In this document: positions 47,344 through 59,300 of the stretch, piece by piece | Numbering within the stretch: the stretch's first letter is position 1 | Layout of the letters: each line of letters begins with the position of its first letter | NCBI GenBank assembly: GCA_949357655.1 | Contig: CASHTG010000012.1 | Location: forward strand, 3,844,001 to 3,908,000 | DNA length: 64,000 bases | Direction: 5' to 3' | From: Parascedosporium putredinis | Taxonomy: Eukaryota > Ascomycota > Sordariomycetes > Microascales > Microascaceae | Position numbers and translations under genes: made by a program | Notes under the pieces: generated by a model | Seen by the model: only the letters and a program-made list of their open reading frames with translations | Databases searched by the model: none | Told to the model about the DNA's origin: nothing

Positions 47344-50300
47344 GGCGGCAAAACTCCACGTAGGGAGAAAGGTAAGGGGGAAAGAAAGGATGCGGGGTTG
47401 GATCTTCGCGGGAGAGAACTCAGCGACGCGCGATCTAACGAGGGCGGCCTGTTTTGAGACGAGATGGATGAGATGAGGTTGAAATTCCAAAACAACATCT
47501 TGCAATCTTGGGGAATCTTCAGCTCCTTTGGGCAGGCGCCAAGCCAACTTCAATCAACTTGGCGGAAGGAGGACGTGAAGGCGTCCAATGATGGATAAAA
47601 GATTCGCACCCAACTGAGTCAAGTGGGTCGCCAAGACCACGTTTGGCAAGTTCGTTCCCGACGAGCTGAAGTTTGGTGCCAGACCCTGAAAATCACGTGA
47701 ACGCCACTGGCTGGAGAGCTAAAATCCTCGAGTCCGGCTTGGAGGCCTGACGGGCTGGAGTTGGCTCACTGGCATTGCGCCCATCCATCAATTGATCCTA
47801 TCCATATTTGATGGCGTTGACCACTCGAGGACGAGACGACCGAACTCGACCTTGTTTCGGAGGTATATCACCACCAAAGGTTTCGTGCGCGGGCCCCCGA
47901 AACGCCGTCGCTACTCATCTGGACGTAGTCAAAACTGTCAGCACCTTTATTAGCTTCGAAACGCGAAACAGTTCGCAGGAAAGCGCGTCGCTTACCAGAC
48001 TGATTTTCCATCCCTCACCACCACCTTGGTTATTGAGCGTTCAAATTCCCCGAGAAAAATAAAAAATAAACCCTCTCAATGCCTTACATGTATAGATCTC
48101 GGTGCCTTTTGCCATTGATGATCGCCGAAGATTGGTGGACCTGCCCCGACTCAACCGAGAGAAAAGAGCACGGCAGCGCGTGGCCTTTGAGGACTGTGTG
48201 ACCGACTGGCGTGTGTGAGGTTGGTCAGTTCTTCAAGCACGACGAGCTGTGGAAGTCCCTACTCTGCATGTTGGAGGTTCGGGTGACGTTGCCCGACTGC
48301 TCAAAATATTGGTACGTAGGTGCCCCTCTTCGAAATTGGAGACTCCCCAAAAGCGAGCAAAGGAGCGAACCAACAGTGAATTGATGACCATCTGCGACCC
48401 CCACTTGGCCGAACAGCCAATTGCTTAACCCTCTAGTTACAGGGACAAGGTCACTTTTCTTCCCCCTGAAGCCTGTGCCGGACATGGGTTGCAAAGCAGA
48501 GAAAACAATATTAGATTCCATCATGGATCTATGGATGTTATGAGAGACGCGGAGACACTTCTTCTGGACTCGCATATCTCGAAGGCGCCCATGACCCGTT
48601 TGATCACTATCTATCTCTGCGGGGTTTGGGCAATGAGAAGGGCATTGAAGGAGCCAAAAGCACAAGCTCAGCGCCCGTCCAAAATGCCTCTCCAGATCCG
48701 GTGTTGCAGGGCCACAATAAAAAAGCTCGGCACCGCGCGGCGATTATTGGTGGCGAGCTCTAGCGTCCTTGAGAGCACATTTGGCGAGAAGCAAGAGAAG
48801 GGGTTCGAGGATGACCGTTGGACCGTTTAGGGGCATGGGCCTTGGAGACGGCGGGTTTGGTCCGAGGTGCGCGGTTCGCCCTGCAGAAAATGCGGGCGCT
48901 GGAGCGCTTTGAAGATGCGGACACAAGCTAACGCCGCAGCAATATCCACACTTTTACATGGAAAAAGGTTTCCTGTCATCCTTAGCTCTCCCCTACCCCA
49001 CGGACGGCTAGCGGATATACTTGTAACTCCATACATGTATTGATGAAAAGTCATGCCTGCTGAGAGGTGGTGATCTGATTCCCGGCAACAATCGGAAAGT
49101 TTCCATCCTCATGGATGGCCTTTTGAGTGCGGGTGCAACGTCTCTCTCCTCTGATCCCTCCCCGCCCGCACCTACCTCAATTCGGCACCTGATTTGACAA
49201 GAAGAGCGGGGACAAGCCCTTGCAAGATTTATGTTATTTCCGTCCATGATTTTGTTGCTCATTACCCTCAATCAAGCCATGTCGGGGGTGTTTCTATGCT
49301 TCAAGATTTCCCATCCTCGGACAACTTAACACAAACATGCCAGCCATCACCTCTAAGCTACTTCGGAGGATCAATTAGATTGGTGACATGACATGACAGT
49401 GGGGAAGAGTATAGAACAAGCCCGGGGTCTCCAGCGCAGCACGGTATCAACCGCCACCGCACAGGCCAAAGCTAACACAGAGGAGAGGATCCATGCAGAT
49501 CTTGGGCATCCTTTTCTTCGCTTCCCGTCTCCCTCTCTGGCTGGTAGAAAGCACCCAAGCCAGGCCGTTGTACGCCGTCGACGATTTATCTCCCCTCGCT
49601 CTTCGCGAATGGGAATGATCCCTGTGCCTTGACAACAGGGGCATCCGAAAAATTGACAGCTGCAAGGATACTATTGAGCCAAAAAGAGGCCCCATGGCCA
49701 CAGCATTGCGTAAGCCTGCGTCGATCTGGGCCCTAGGTAGGCAGAGCGCATTGACGCACATCGTCAAGTGGAATGTTCGCCGAAGCCAAGGGGGTCGGAG
49801 GGCGAAGACAACAAATTCTGGATCAATTGTACCATTGTGTATGCAGTAGACGCGAGCCAAGACTTATGGAACCCTTCTGGACTTTGTGTGGCAGCGGCTG
49901 CAGGCGTCGAGCCGATCCACGCGTTCCGCTTTGCTTGAACATTGTCCACGGCGGACGTCCACGATGAAGCCATTGCCTGGTTTCTTATTTTCAACGCTTG
50001 TCTAGCATTTAGCCCATTGTCTACCACGGAAGCGAACAAAGGAAGGATGAGGACGATGCTAGTGCTTGACGGCGTCATGGTCTATTTTTCTTCACCCTTT
50101 GGTCCTCCTGCCCTCCTCGCTCTCAGGCGCGGAAAAGGCGCGCGCGCGGGCCCCAAAATACACCATCCCCCAAATTAAACCCATCACCGTCCCATCCCGC
50201 CCCTAATAAGTCCCAAAACCTGTTGATAGCGGCCGCGGAGACGATCCGGGGGCCGGTTTCCAGAAGGGGATTAGCCAGTGGGGAAGAATAGAGGCCTGTC

Positions 50301-50746
50301 ACTTAAGCCAATTCATCTCACCATCCCCACTTCCCGCGGCCGGGGGCCACGACTTGGAGGAAAAGTTGGCGCCGGGAATGGTAGTCAACATACCTTCAAA
50401 AACCAACCAACCGGGGTATTGATTAATTGTTCCCTTCTTTCCCGCGCCGTTTGCATGGGATGGGGAGCTGGGGAGTGACAGATGCGAGCTATAAGGTTGC
50501 TTCGTTTTTCCCTTTTCCTGCTTCCGAGTCGCCGGATCGTGTCTTGTCATCCCATCCCCTTCGAGACCCTGCGCGTGCTTGGCCCCGTCCACCAATCTCG
50601 TAGTGAACGGACAACGTCAGTACTTTTAGAGGGCCTGTCGATCAGCATTTCAGGTTCCCCTTATATCATTCCTCTGCTGCGTCGAGCCAAGCTTCTTCCT
50701 TCCCTACCCCGACAAGCCATCACCGAGACTTGAAAACTTTCTCGCC
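47344..50746. other. Divergent intergenic region, no gene seen
   Basis: About 3.4 kb between the RNase and GMC genes. A cluster of CCAAG/CTTGG words lies at 47525-47665. Open frames up to about 145 codons lack domains or splice support. The last 200 bases before 50747 are pyrimidine-rich and include a weak TATA-like TTATAT near 50662. Confidence 0.45.
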
Positions 50747-52787
50747 ATGCTCACCTTGACCGGAATCCTCACCCTCGCGGCGACAGCCGGCTAGCGCGGG
50801 CCGACAACATGGAAGGCATCTTTCGTCTGCCGGCGAGTGCCTTTGCCGTACCATTCGCGGATGCTGCGTACGATTACGTGGGTAAGATATCCGTCCCCGC
50901 CTAGCCTCCTCGCGCCCGCGCCCTTCTCGCGCAGCGGTTTTGGCCGCCCTTTGTATCTCCTCTTCCAACCCTTTAACAAGTGCCAGCCATACTAACAGTC
51001 AAAACCTCAAGTCGTTGGTGGGGGCACATCCGGCCTAGCCATAGCCGCACGCCTCGCCAAGACCGCCTCCGTCGCGGTAGTCGAGGCCGGCGGCATCTAC
51101 CAAATCGATAACGGAAACCAGAGCGTGGTCCCGGCCTACGCCTTCACGCAAGGCTTCACGAGCGTCGACGAAACCTACTCGCCAAACCCGCTCATGGACT
51201 GGGGCCTCCTCACCGTGCCCATGGCCGGAGCGGGAGGCAGGCGGATCCACTACGCCCAGGGAAAACGCTGGGCGGGAGCTCCGTCATCAACAACATGGCC
51301 TACCACAGGGCCACCGTCGGGTACCACGACAAGTGGGCCGAGCTCGTGGGCGACGAGAGCTACGGCTTCAACGAAGTCCTGCCCTACTTCAAGCAGAGCA
51401 CGCACCATAACCTCCCCGATAACGCCAAGAGGGCCATGCCCAACGCCACCGTGACCTATAACGCCTGCGTGTTCGGCGACGGCCCCATCGAGATCTCCTA
51501 CTCCAATCACGTCGACCCCCGCTCACGTGGATCGCCGCCGGCCTCCAGGAGCTCGACATGCCCATCAGCCCAGATGGTCAGTGCAGTGGCCATCTCGCCG
51601 GCTACGGCGCGTGGAACGTGGCCACGATGACAGCCGACGCCAAGAGATCCTCCGGGCAAGATTACCTCGTTCATGCCATCAAGACCACGAACCTAATGGC
51701 GTACCCCCACACCCAAGTCACCAAGATTCTCTTCGATGCCGGCCGCGCTACCGGTGTCACCGTCAAGACAGCGGGTATTGACTACACCATTTCCGCGAAC
51801 AAGGAAGTAATTGTATCGGCTGGAGCCTTTCACACTCCGCAGCTGCTCATGGTTTCCGGTACGTTGCACAATTCGCCTCTGCGCGTCGTAATCGCGGGGG
51901 CCCCAGAGCATATCTCTTGTCCCTCTCCATCTCCGCTAACACGTAGGCAATAGGTGTCGGCCCCAGCGAAACCCTCGAGGCCCTCGACATCCCCGTCGTG
52001 GCCGATCTTCCCGGCGTCGGCCAGAATCTCCAGGACCAAATCTTCTTCGACGTCATGTACGGAATCAGCGTGTCCACCAGCTCGCTCTCCACCTTTAGCT
52101 TCGAGGGCGCCGAGATCGCCAGGCGCCAGTACCTGGACGACGCCTCGGGCCCCTGAGCAACGCGGGAGGCTACCTCTCCTTCGAGAAGCTCCCGCGCGTC
52201 GACGAGAACAACTGGTCTCAGCGGACCGCGACCCTCCTCGCCGAGTTCGACGACGACTGGCCCGAAGTCGAATACATTGGCTCCGCGTTCCCCGGCGGCC
52301 CGGACTCGACCCTCGGAAACATCTCGGGCGCGCTGCTCATCCCCTTTCCCGTGGCAATGTTACCATTTCTAGCGACAGCATGTTTGACCAGCCTATCATC
52401 GACCTTGGCTGGCTCTCCGACCCCGCCGACGCCGAGGTCGCCGTCGCCATCTTCAAGCGAGCCCGTGCCGCGTGGGAGACCTCTTCACTCGGCAGCATCA
52501 AGGCCACCCCGGAGCTCGTGCCGGGCGCCGCTGTGTCTACGGACGAAGACATTCTCAACTACATCAAGGGCGGTGCTAGGCCTATTTGGCACGCTAGCGG
52601 AACGTGCAAGATGGGCAAGGCCGACGACGAACTGGCCGTCGTTGATTCCAAGGCCAGGGTATACGGTGTCGAGGGTTTGAGGGTCGTGGATGCGTCCGTC
52701 CTACCCATCATCATGCCCGGGCACCCCATGGGAACCCTTTACATGCTTGCCGAGAAAATTGCTGCGGAAATTCAAGCCGAGGCTTAA
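50747..52787 (+). CDS. GMC-family FAD oxidoreductase
   Basis: Glucose-methanol-choline oxidoreductase, an FAD enzyme oxidising alcohols or sugars and often secreted. Three exons: 50747-50881, 51012-51858 and 51954-52787. A hydrophobic start (LTLTGILTLAATA) suggests a signal peptide. The FAD dinucleotide site VVVGGGTSGLAIAARLA begins the second exon. The GMC signatures LGGSSVINNM and GAFHTPQLLMVSGVGP follow. The catalytic His lies in WHASGTCKMG and its partner in PGHPMGT. One base is missing at each of five sites (about 50789, 51265, 51520, 52150 and 52348). Restored, the length is exactly 606 codons plus stop, the usual family size. Substrate could be aryl alcohol, glucose or another alcohol; sequence alone does not decide. 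A second GMC gene lies at the right edge of the window. Confidence 0.92.
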
Positions 52788-53119
52788 CAAGTGGGATACA
52801 TTGCTTGCTTCTTTTCATTACGACCTAATGAGGGCGTTTCTCATTCCGTTGATTCATTCATTATATATATTCCAAGTGACGAGCTGTTCTGTTCGTCTTA
52901 ATTCTTAATCTATCTTCAAACCATTTTTCAACCAGCTCCATATTCGTTTAAAAACCTATCATTGTTGTTTTTCATATTTCTATTTTTTTAAAAATTAAAA
53001 ATTAAAAATTAAAAAAACGCAGTAAAAAGAAGCCCAAAATAAATTTGTGCAAAAGAAGCAGTAGAAAATTGAGCGAAATGATCGCGAGGTGGACAAAAAG
53101 GAACAAAAAAGAAATTTGT
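52788..53119. other. AT-rich spacer with ATTAAAA tandem repeat
   Basis: This is the 3' flank of the GMC gene. It contains about four TAAAAAT-type units at 52990-53017 and is visibly more AT-rich than the rest of the window. No gene is seen. Confidence 0.55.
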
Positions 53120-53219
53120 GATAAGAGTGAGATTCGAACTCACGCCCAGTTACCTGGACCAGGAATTACTCGTTAAGGTAACCTTAACCTGGCGCCTTAG
53201 ACCGCTCGGCCATCTTACC
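53120..53219 (-). tRNA. tRNA-Leu(AAG) with intron
   Basis: The minus strand folds as a class II tRNA: acceptor GGTAAGA/TCTTATC, the D-arm TGGCCGAGCGGTCTAAGGC typical of eukaryotic leucine tRNAs, anticodon stem CCAGG/CCTGG, long variable arm (CCAG/CTGG stem) and T-arm GTGAG-TTCGAAT-CTCAC. The anticodon loop reads TTAAGG then intron then T, giving anticodon AAG (read as IAG), decoding CUU/CUC leucine codons. An intron of about 17 bases (53165-53181) sits after position 37, the canonical place, and contains CCTTAA, able to pair with the anticodon loop as in other eukaryotic pre-tRNAs. CCA is not encoded, as expected for a nuclear gene. Confidence 0.93.
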
Positions 53220-53589
53220 GGTGTCGTTGAAAACGGATTGCGCTAGGAGTCCACAAGTACCGTCCTGGCCCCCACCGTGAACAATTCAGAAGACCGATAT
53301 CGTCAAGGAGAAGGGAGGGGAGTAGAAGTATGCAAGAAGTCGCCTTCTCTCTTACAGTGCTCGTCAAGTCAAGTAGATAGTGATCATGTACATATAAAAA
53401 TATATATTGAATGTATGGAAAAAAATATTATAAAAGTTAGACATTAAGGATAGTATGAAGTAATAAATAAGGAGTGTAAGACGTTGATATCCTCAGCTCA
53501 TCAAGCTCGTGTTTGCAACCCAAAAGCACTCCTAGATCGTCGATCATAGAGTGAAACCTACTCCAAACTCCGCCTGATGCACTCTTCAC
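53220..53589. other. Spacer between tRNA and tyrosinase gene
   Basis: About 370 bases, AT-rich between 53380 and 53480. It holds the 5' flank of the tRNA gene and the 3' flank of the tyrosinase gene. I see no further feature. Confidence 0.5.
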
Positions 53590-56338
53590 CTACAAGTAGA
53601 TGTAGCAAAGGTCTCCATCCATGGTGTTCATCATGTCACGGATCTTCTTCGCCGCGCCGTTGACACCAAGGTTGATGGAGTCGTCAAGGGTACCGGTCTT
53701 CTTAGAGCCAGTAACCGAGCCAGCGACGGCGCTCAGGCGGGTGTTGAGGTCTTGGAGCTGCCAGATCCACCAGATGCGGTCGACACCAGCGTGGTGGAGG
53801 TAGAAGGCTGGGTCGCCGGGAGAGGCGAAGACATTGCTGCCCGGGTCTCCGCCAATGGTGAAGTGGCCGCCGCCGTGCACCTGGTTCCTGCCCTGGAGGG
53901 TGTCCTGGAACTTGCTAATGGTGTTGCTGGTGGCGATCAGAGGGTACGAGTACTCGACCGTGGTGAACTTGGCGTACGCGGTGCTGATGTCGCGAGTGAG
54001 GCAGCGAGGGTTATACTTGACAGAGCTGCCGGGGCCGAGGTTGACCTTCATGCTGGCAAAGGGGCCCGTGGTGATGCACTGGCCGCTGCGGGGAGTTCCC
54101 GCTGAGGGAGGTGGCGTTGCCGTTGAAGAGGGGCGAGTTGACGGGGTTCTTGGCGTAGCGGTCCCAGTTCCAGTACGGGTGGGCGCCCGCGTAGCCGCAC
54201 TCCTCGCGGAGGGCCTTCTCGTACGCGGCGACAAAGTACCTGTGCCACGAGAGGAAGTTGGCCGTGTTGTGGATGTAGTTGGTCTGGAGGATGTGCGCGG
54301 CCACGAAGTCGTCGAAGCGGCTGCGGGCTCCGGGGATCTCCCGGGTCGACGTCTTGGCGGGGAGGGCCTGGAGGCACTTGACGGCGCCGATGTAGTCCTC
54401 GCGCTCGGGGTCGGAGAGGTCGCCCCACTCGCGCCGGATGCTGGCCTTCTCCAGGGTGCAGCCGCTCTTGGGAGGGTTCTTGGCGAGGTAGTCCTTGAGC
54501 TTTTGCATGCTCTCATCGCGGAGCTGATCGACGATGTCGGCGGGGTAGTTTCGGACGTAGGTGGTCACCGCGGGCGGGGTAGAGGTGGTGGAGGTGGTGG
54601 TGACCTGCTCTTCTTCCTCGGTGGTGGTCGCGGGCTCGGGGGTGGGGGTGGATGGCTCCTCCTCTTCCTCCTGGGCCGTGGTGGAAGGGCTGGGGGTGGG
54701 AGTGGGAGTGGGCTGCTCCTCTTCCTCGGTGGTAGCGGGTCCGGGAGTGGGCGTGGCCTCTTCCTCGTCACAGTCAGTGGTGGTAGGTTGAGGGGCCGGA
54801 GTCTCCTCATCACAGTCGGTAGTAGTGGGCTCGGGGGCAGGGGTCTCCTCGTCGCAATCAGTGGTGGTGGGTTCCGGTGCGGGAGTCTCATCGCAATCGG
54901 TGGTGGTAGGCTCCGGTGCGGGGTTTCCTCATCACAGTCCGAAGTAGTGGGTTCCGGCGCAGGGGTTTCCTCGTCACAGTCTGTGGTTGTGGGTTCAGGT
55001 GCAGGAGTCTCCTCGTCACAGTCGGTAGTAGTAGGCTCGGGGGCAGGAGTCTCCTCGTCACAGTCAGTGGTTGTGGGTTCCGGCGCGGGAGTCTCCTCGT
55101 CACAGTCAGAAGTAGTAGGCTCCGGGGCAGGAGTCTCCTCATCACAGTCCGAGGTGGTAGGCTCCGGCGCGGGGTCTCCTCATCACAATCGGTAGTAGTA
55201 GGCTCCGGTGTGGGGCTTTCCTCATCACAGTCGGTGGTGGTGGGCTCTGGCGCGGGAGTCTCCTCATCACAGTCCGAGGTGGTAGGCTCAGGCACGGGGT
55301 TTCCTCGTCGTAGTCAGTAGTGGTAGGCTCGGGTGCGGGGTTTCCTCATCACGGTCAGTGGTGGTGGGCTCCGGCGCGGGGGTCTCCTCATCACAATCGG
55401 TAGCAGTTGGCTCCGGTGCAGGAGTCTCCTCTACCTCGGTGGTGGTGGGCTCCGGAGCAGGAGTCTCTTCGTCACAGTCCGAGGTAGTAGGCTCGGGTGT
55501 GGGGGTCTCCTCGTCGCAGTCCGTGGTTGTGGGTTCCGGCACAGGGGTCTCCTCATCACAGTCCGAAGTAGTAGGCTCAGGACCGGGGGTCTCCTCGACT
55601 TCCGTGGTGGAGGGTTCAGGTCCCTGGGTCTCCTCGTCACAATCCGTGGTGGTGGGTTCCGGCGCGGGAGTCTCCTCTACATCGGTAGTGGAGGGCTCGG
55701 GTCCCTGGGTCTCCTCATCACAATCAGTCGTGGTGGGCTCCGGTGCGGGAGTCTCCTCGTCACAGTCGGTAGTGGACGGTTCGGGGCCAGGGGTCTCCTC
55801 CGCCTCGGTGGTCGAGGGCTCGGGTCCCTGGGTCTCCTCATCACAGTCGGTGGAAGAAGGCTCAGGGCCAGCAGTGCTCGTGCTATCCTCGTCGTCCGAG
55901 CTGGTGGGCTTGGAGGGGCTGGGTTGGCTCCTCGTCGTCGCAGTCACTGGTGGTAGTGGGCTCTTGGCCCGGGGTGCTTGCAGGGGCAGAGGGCTCGGGG
56001 GTGGGCTCCGGCTCGTCGTCGTCGTCGTCGCACGTCTTGGTGACGGTGACTGTGGTGGTCTCGCCGACGGTGCAGCTGGTGACCTTGGGAGGGCAGGTCG
56101 TGACGACGTAGGTGCTGGTGACGGTAGTGGTGGTAGGGGCTTCACCGTGGGGAAGAAGCTCTCCCATCCGGGGTACTCCAAATCGCCGGTTGGGGCGGGG
56201 CAGTCAATGATCTCGGTGACCGCGAGAGTCGTGGTTACGACGACCTCTCATCTCGGTCCTGGTCTTGAGAGACACACACTGCTCCGCGCTGGCGGCAGCC
56301 AACATGGCCGCGCCAACTAGGGATTGCGAGGGACGCAT
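53590..56338 (-). CDS. Secreted tyrosinase with long repeat stalk
   Basis: Type-3 copper enzyme (tyrosinase/catechol oxidase, oxidising phenols to quinones). A signal peptide (about MRPSQSLVGAAMLAAASA) is followed by a Thr/Val-rich segment and a Cys-containing region (TCPPKVTSCTVG). Next come about 26 tandem 14-residue units of type DCDEETPAPEPTTT, then Glu/Pro/Thr-rich spacer. The catalytic domain is C-terminal. CuA histidines are in FVAAHILQTNYIH and FLSWHRYF; CuB histidines are in HGGGHFTIGGD and FYLHHAGVDRIWWIW. It ends DGDLCYIYL, like short fungal tyrosinases without the usual C-terminal cap. The frame shifts near 56250, 56140, 55915, 55305, 55345, 55170, 54925 and 54110; most look like one missing base, the last like one extra base. 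No intron is needed. The start 56338 precedes the signal peptide directly. Confidence 0.86.
54740..55870 (-). repeat. 42-bp tandem repeat coding for tyrosinase stalk
   Basis: About 26 imperfect copies of a 42-base unit encoding DCDEETPAPEPTTT. Variants replace DCDEE by EVEE or EAEE (39 bases) and TTT by STT or TTS. Copies differ mainly at third codon positions, so the array is old or under selection at protein level. Several copies lose one base in their G-run, shifting frame. Confidence 0.9.
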
Positions 56339-59300
56339 GGTGTTGGTATAGGGCTCGGTCTGGGGTCGTGGGGGTTCGGTGTGTTCAACGAGTGTGGCGG
56401 GACTTAGATCTTCCCGGGACTATGGTATTCTCAGACGAGAAACGTCGAGAAAAACGAATGGCTTATCCTTAGCAAAGGATATGGATGAACGAATGTCAGA
56501 TGGAAAATTCCATCAAGGGCCTGGCTAACCAGGACCGAAGAGCAGGAAACAGGGAAACAAAGAACGAACGACAACGAGCACTCCGACTGGACCTCGCGAA
56601 CCAAGTGAAGGAACACTCTCTTCTCTCTCTCTCGAAGATGCAAACGAAACGGGGACCGCCATATTTATTACAATGTCTAGCCCCATCGCGCACGCCCATT
56701 TCATGTACCGTACCCTCGACGTCCTAGAGGGAGGAAACAAGATGATGGACGGAGGCAAGGGGGACCAATACGAGCGGCGCTGGCTGGGCGCATGCACCGA
56801 TGTGGTGGGGACTTGCTAGACCGCGAGCAGTTCATCGCGCCGGCGAACCGTCCTTTTGCCACTGCTACGGTAGGGTAGGGAGGGCAAATCTTGACTGGGC
56901 GGAACTGGGCTCAAGCGAGGGTAACTGGATGCGGACGCAAAAAAAAAGAAAAAAAAAGCGCGAAAGGAATCAGAACGGTGGTATCAATGGTGTTTGCTGG
57001 GCAGCTCGAGCGCTCCGGTGGTAGTGACCCTCGCCTCGCTGGGGAGCGAATGCGCCGAGAGCCAAGTATTAAGCCAAGTATTAAGCCAAGGGCGTCTCTC
57101 CCCTCCATCACCAGTCTCGATGAACGAAAAGCCGCCGTTGGCTGTGGAGGTTGGCCAAGGTTACATTTTCCCCTGAGCAAGCGATACCTCTTTGAGCATG
57201 GTGGCAGTAGGGGATGGCACGATAAACGTTGACCACCAACCCTGCACGGGCACTTTTAGGACTTTTAGGGTGCCCTTTTGTCGTCAAGGGCCCTGAGCAC
57301 CAATGCCATGCCTCGCTTTCTCCACCCTCGGAATGGACGCTGGTGGCCAAATTCTCCCGACCCCCGTCGAAATCAAGTATCAGTACCTCTTGACTGATGT
57401 TCTGGCTACCATTGGTATATGTTCCTGTACCACCCACCGTCCTCTGGCCGAGAACACCGGATCCGGACCGTCCATCTGGGCATCCCCCCGGTCTTCGCGA
57501 TGGGGGCCAACTTCTATTTTCGACGGGCGGGTGTGCCTGAATGCCCCCTTCTGCGCCTTCTGCCCCTGACCCCCGGCTCCTCGCTCGTTGATTCGATCTC
57601 AAATTCAGGCGAGGCAAGGGGCGAGGCGAGCTAACTGGTTGCAATCGCTTGGCCTCGTGGTCTCCATTCCGGTCGCCCACGCCAGACGAAAGTCGGAGGA
57701 GACGTTCCTTTGGCTCGTGTTCCGGCTTCTCGGCACCCTAAATTCCAGGTTCAGGGACGCCATTGGATGTGCAGGGAAGATGACCCCAGATTACACTTCC
57801 AATTGCGAAAGGAGTCGTCACCTTCCTGTTTAGCTTCGTCGCCATCTTCCTTCACCGAAAAGAAGAAGAGAAATTTTCAAGAAAGATGGAAACAATTTCA
57901 AGTGTAAGAAGAAGTTAAGAAGAAGAAGGGGGAAAGAAGAAAGATAGAAAGAACGGGTTGGGCAATCTTCAGAGCCTGTAATTCTCCATGTCTATATCCC
58001 TTGTTCGCCGTTACATGTCATGATGATCTTAATGAAGACCATTAGGAGAAAGGGGCCAACCCCAGCAATAAACATTGGTTGAAGGGATCTATTGAGTGCT
58101 AGAAGGGACGGAATTGACCTGTGGCTGCTGTCAAAAACACCCACGGGCCCTGCTTTGAAAGATGGGCTCAAATTGAGCGGTGGCAGCCCACAGCCCAGGC
58201 CTGGTGATTGCATTAACCCCAATTCAACTGAGCTGGATTAGGGTTAATAGATGGCCACTGCTCTGAACCTGCTCCACAAGACAAAATGGTGGTCGTCGTC
58301 CGACTGCGAGCACTTGCCCCGAGAGATCGATGCCAATCTGCACCATATGTCCTTCATCTAGCATATTGACGACATGGGGTCTTGTCTCGATGCTTTCCCG
58401 ATGAGGACCAACTGGCTGGCGACTCGTGGAGGCTGCTTTCTTCGGACGCCGCTTTGCACTAAAGAGTGGGCATCGGAAGAATTACCCGGATTATCATTAC
58501 ACTGGGCTCAAGGGACAACTTTTGATGAGCCACGAAGCCAAGAGCGAGCCAACCTACTTGGCGAGCCGAGTGGGTGGGGGAAGGTATGCAGTATGGATGG
58601 GAGGAGGCTCATGGATTATTACTCAATGCTGTCCCTCGTTGATCAGTGATCAGTCGGGGCCGTCACACTGGGGCCTGCTGAGCCAAGGAGGAATAGGCCT
58701 CTGCGCAGGAGCAGGAGCACGAGCACAAGCACGAGCACGAGCACCCGCAGTTGACCTGATGACTGCCCGGACGGACCACTGTCCACCGCACTTGTACCTG
58801 CGTACGCCATTAAGAGAGGGCCAGTGCGCCTTTTCCGCCAGCAGGACAGGCAAAGCGGGCTCCGCTCAGGCCCCTGTTCACGTCCCTTGTCCTTTGAGCC
58901 AATAGGGGATGCGAGTGCAGGTAACCCCCTTCGCTGTATCGTCGCATTTTCAACCTGTCGCCTCATTCATTCGGCCCCATCCACATGTGGTCTGAAGAAG
59001 AATGCGCAGATGGACTACCTCCATGGATCATTTCGTTTCCTAATGTGAAAAAGGACAGAAAAAATCACTTGCAGCGTTGTTAGCGCCAAATGAATAAACG
59101 ATAAGGGAAAGAGAAAAAAAACAGTGGCCTTTGCTCTTGATGCCTGTTCTCGCATGAAAAACTCATTATATTCCCTCCGCTCCAATACGACCAGCTACAA
59201 CGCTGTAATAGTAACACCCCGTGCCACTAGCATTTCGGCCACAACACTTCCCCTGAGAACATTGAACAACGCAAATGAGGAAGCGGCGGCCAAGATCATC

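Noticed and set aside
1677..52787. Reading the broken genes as a cluster of true pseudogenes
   Set aside because: Breaks are single-base, mostly in homopolymers, with catalytic residues and splice sites intact and very few nonsense substitutions; sequence error is simpler.
54740..55870. 42-bp array considered as a CRISPR array or non-coding satellite
   Set aside because: Units are contiguous without spacers, and they encode one continuous Pro/Thr/Glu repeat.
55358..56320. 320-codon plus-strand frame of Gly/Val/Ser repeats over the tyrosinase stalk
   Set aside because: Antisense shadow of the 42-bp repeats; the minus strand has signal peptide, catalytic domain and sensible codons.
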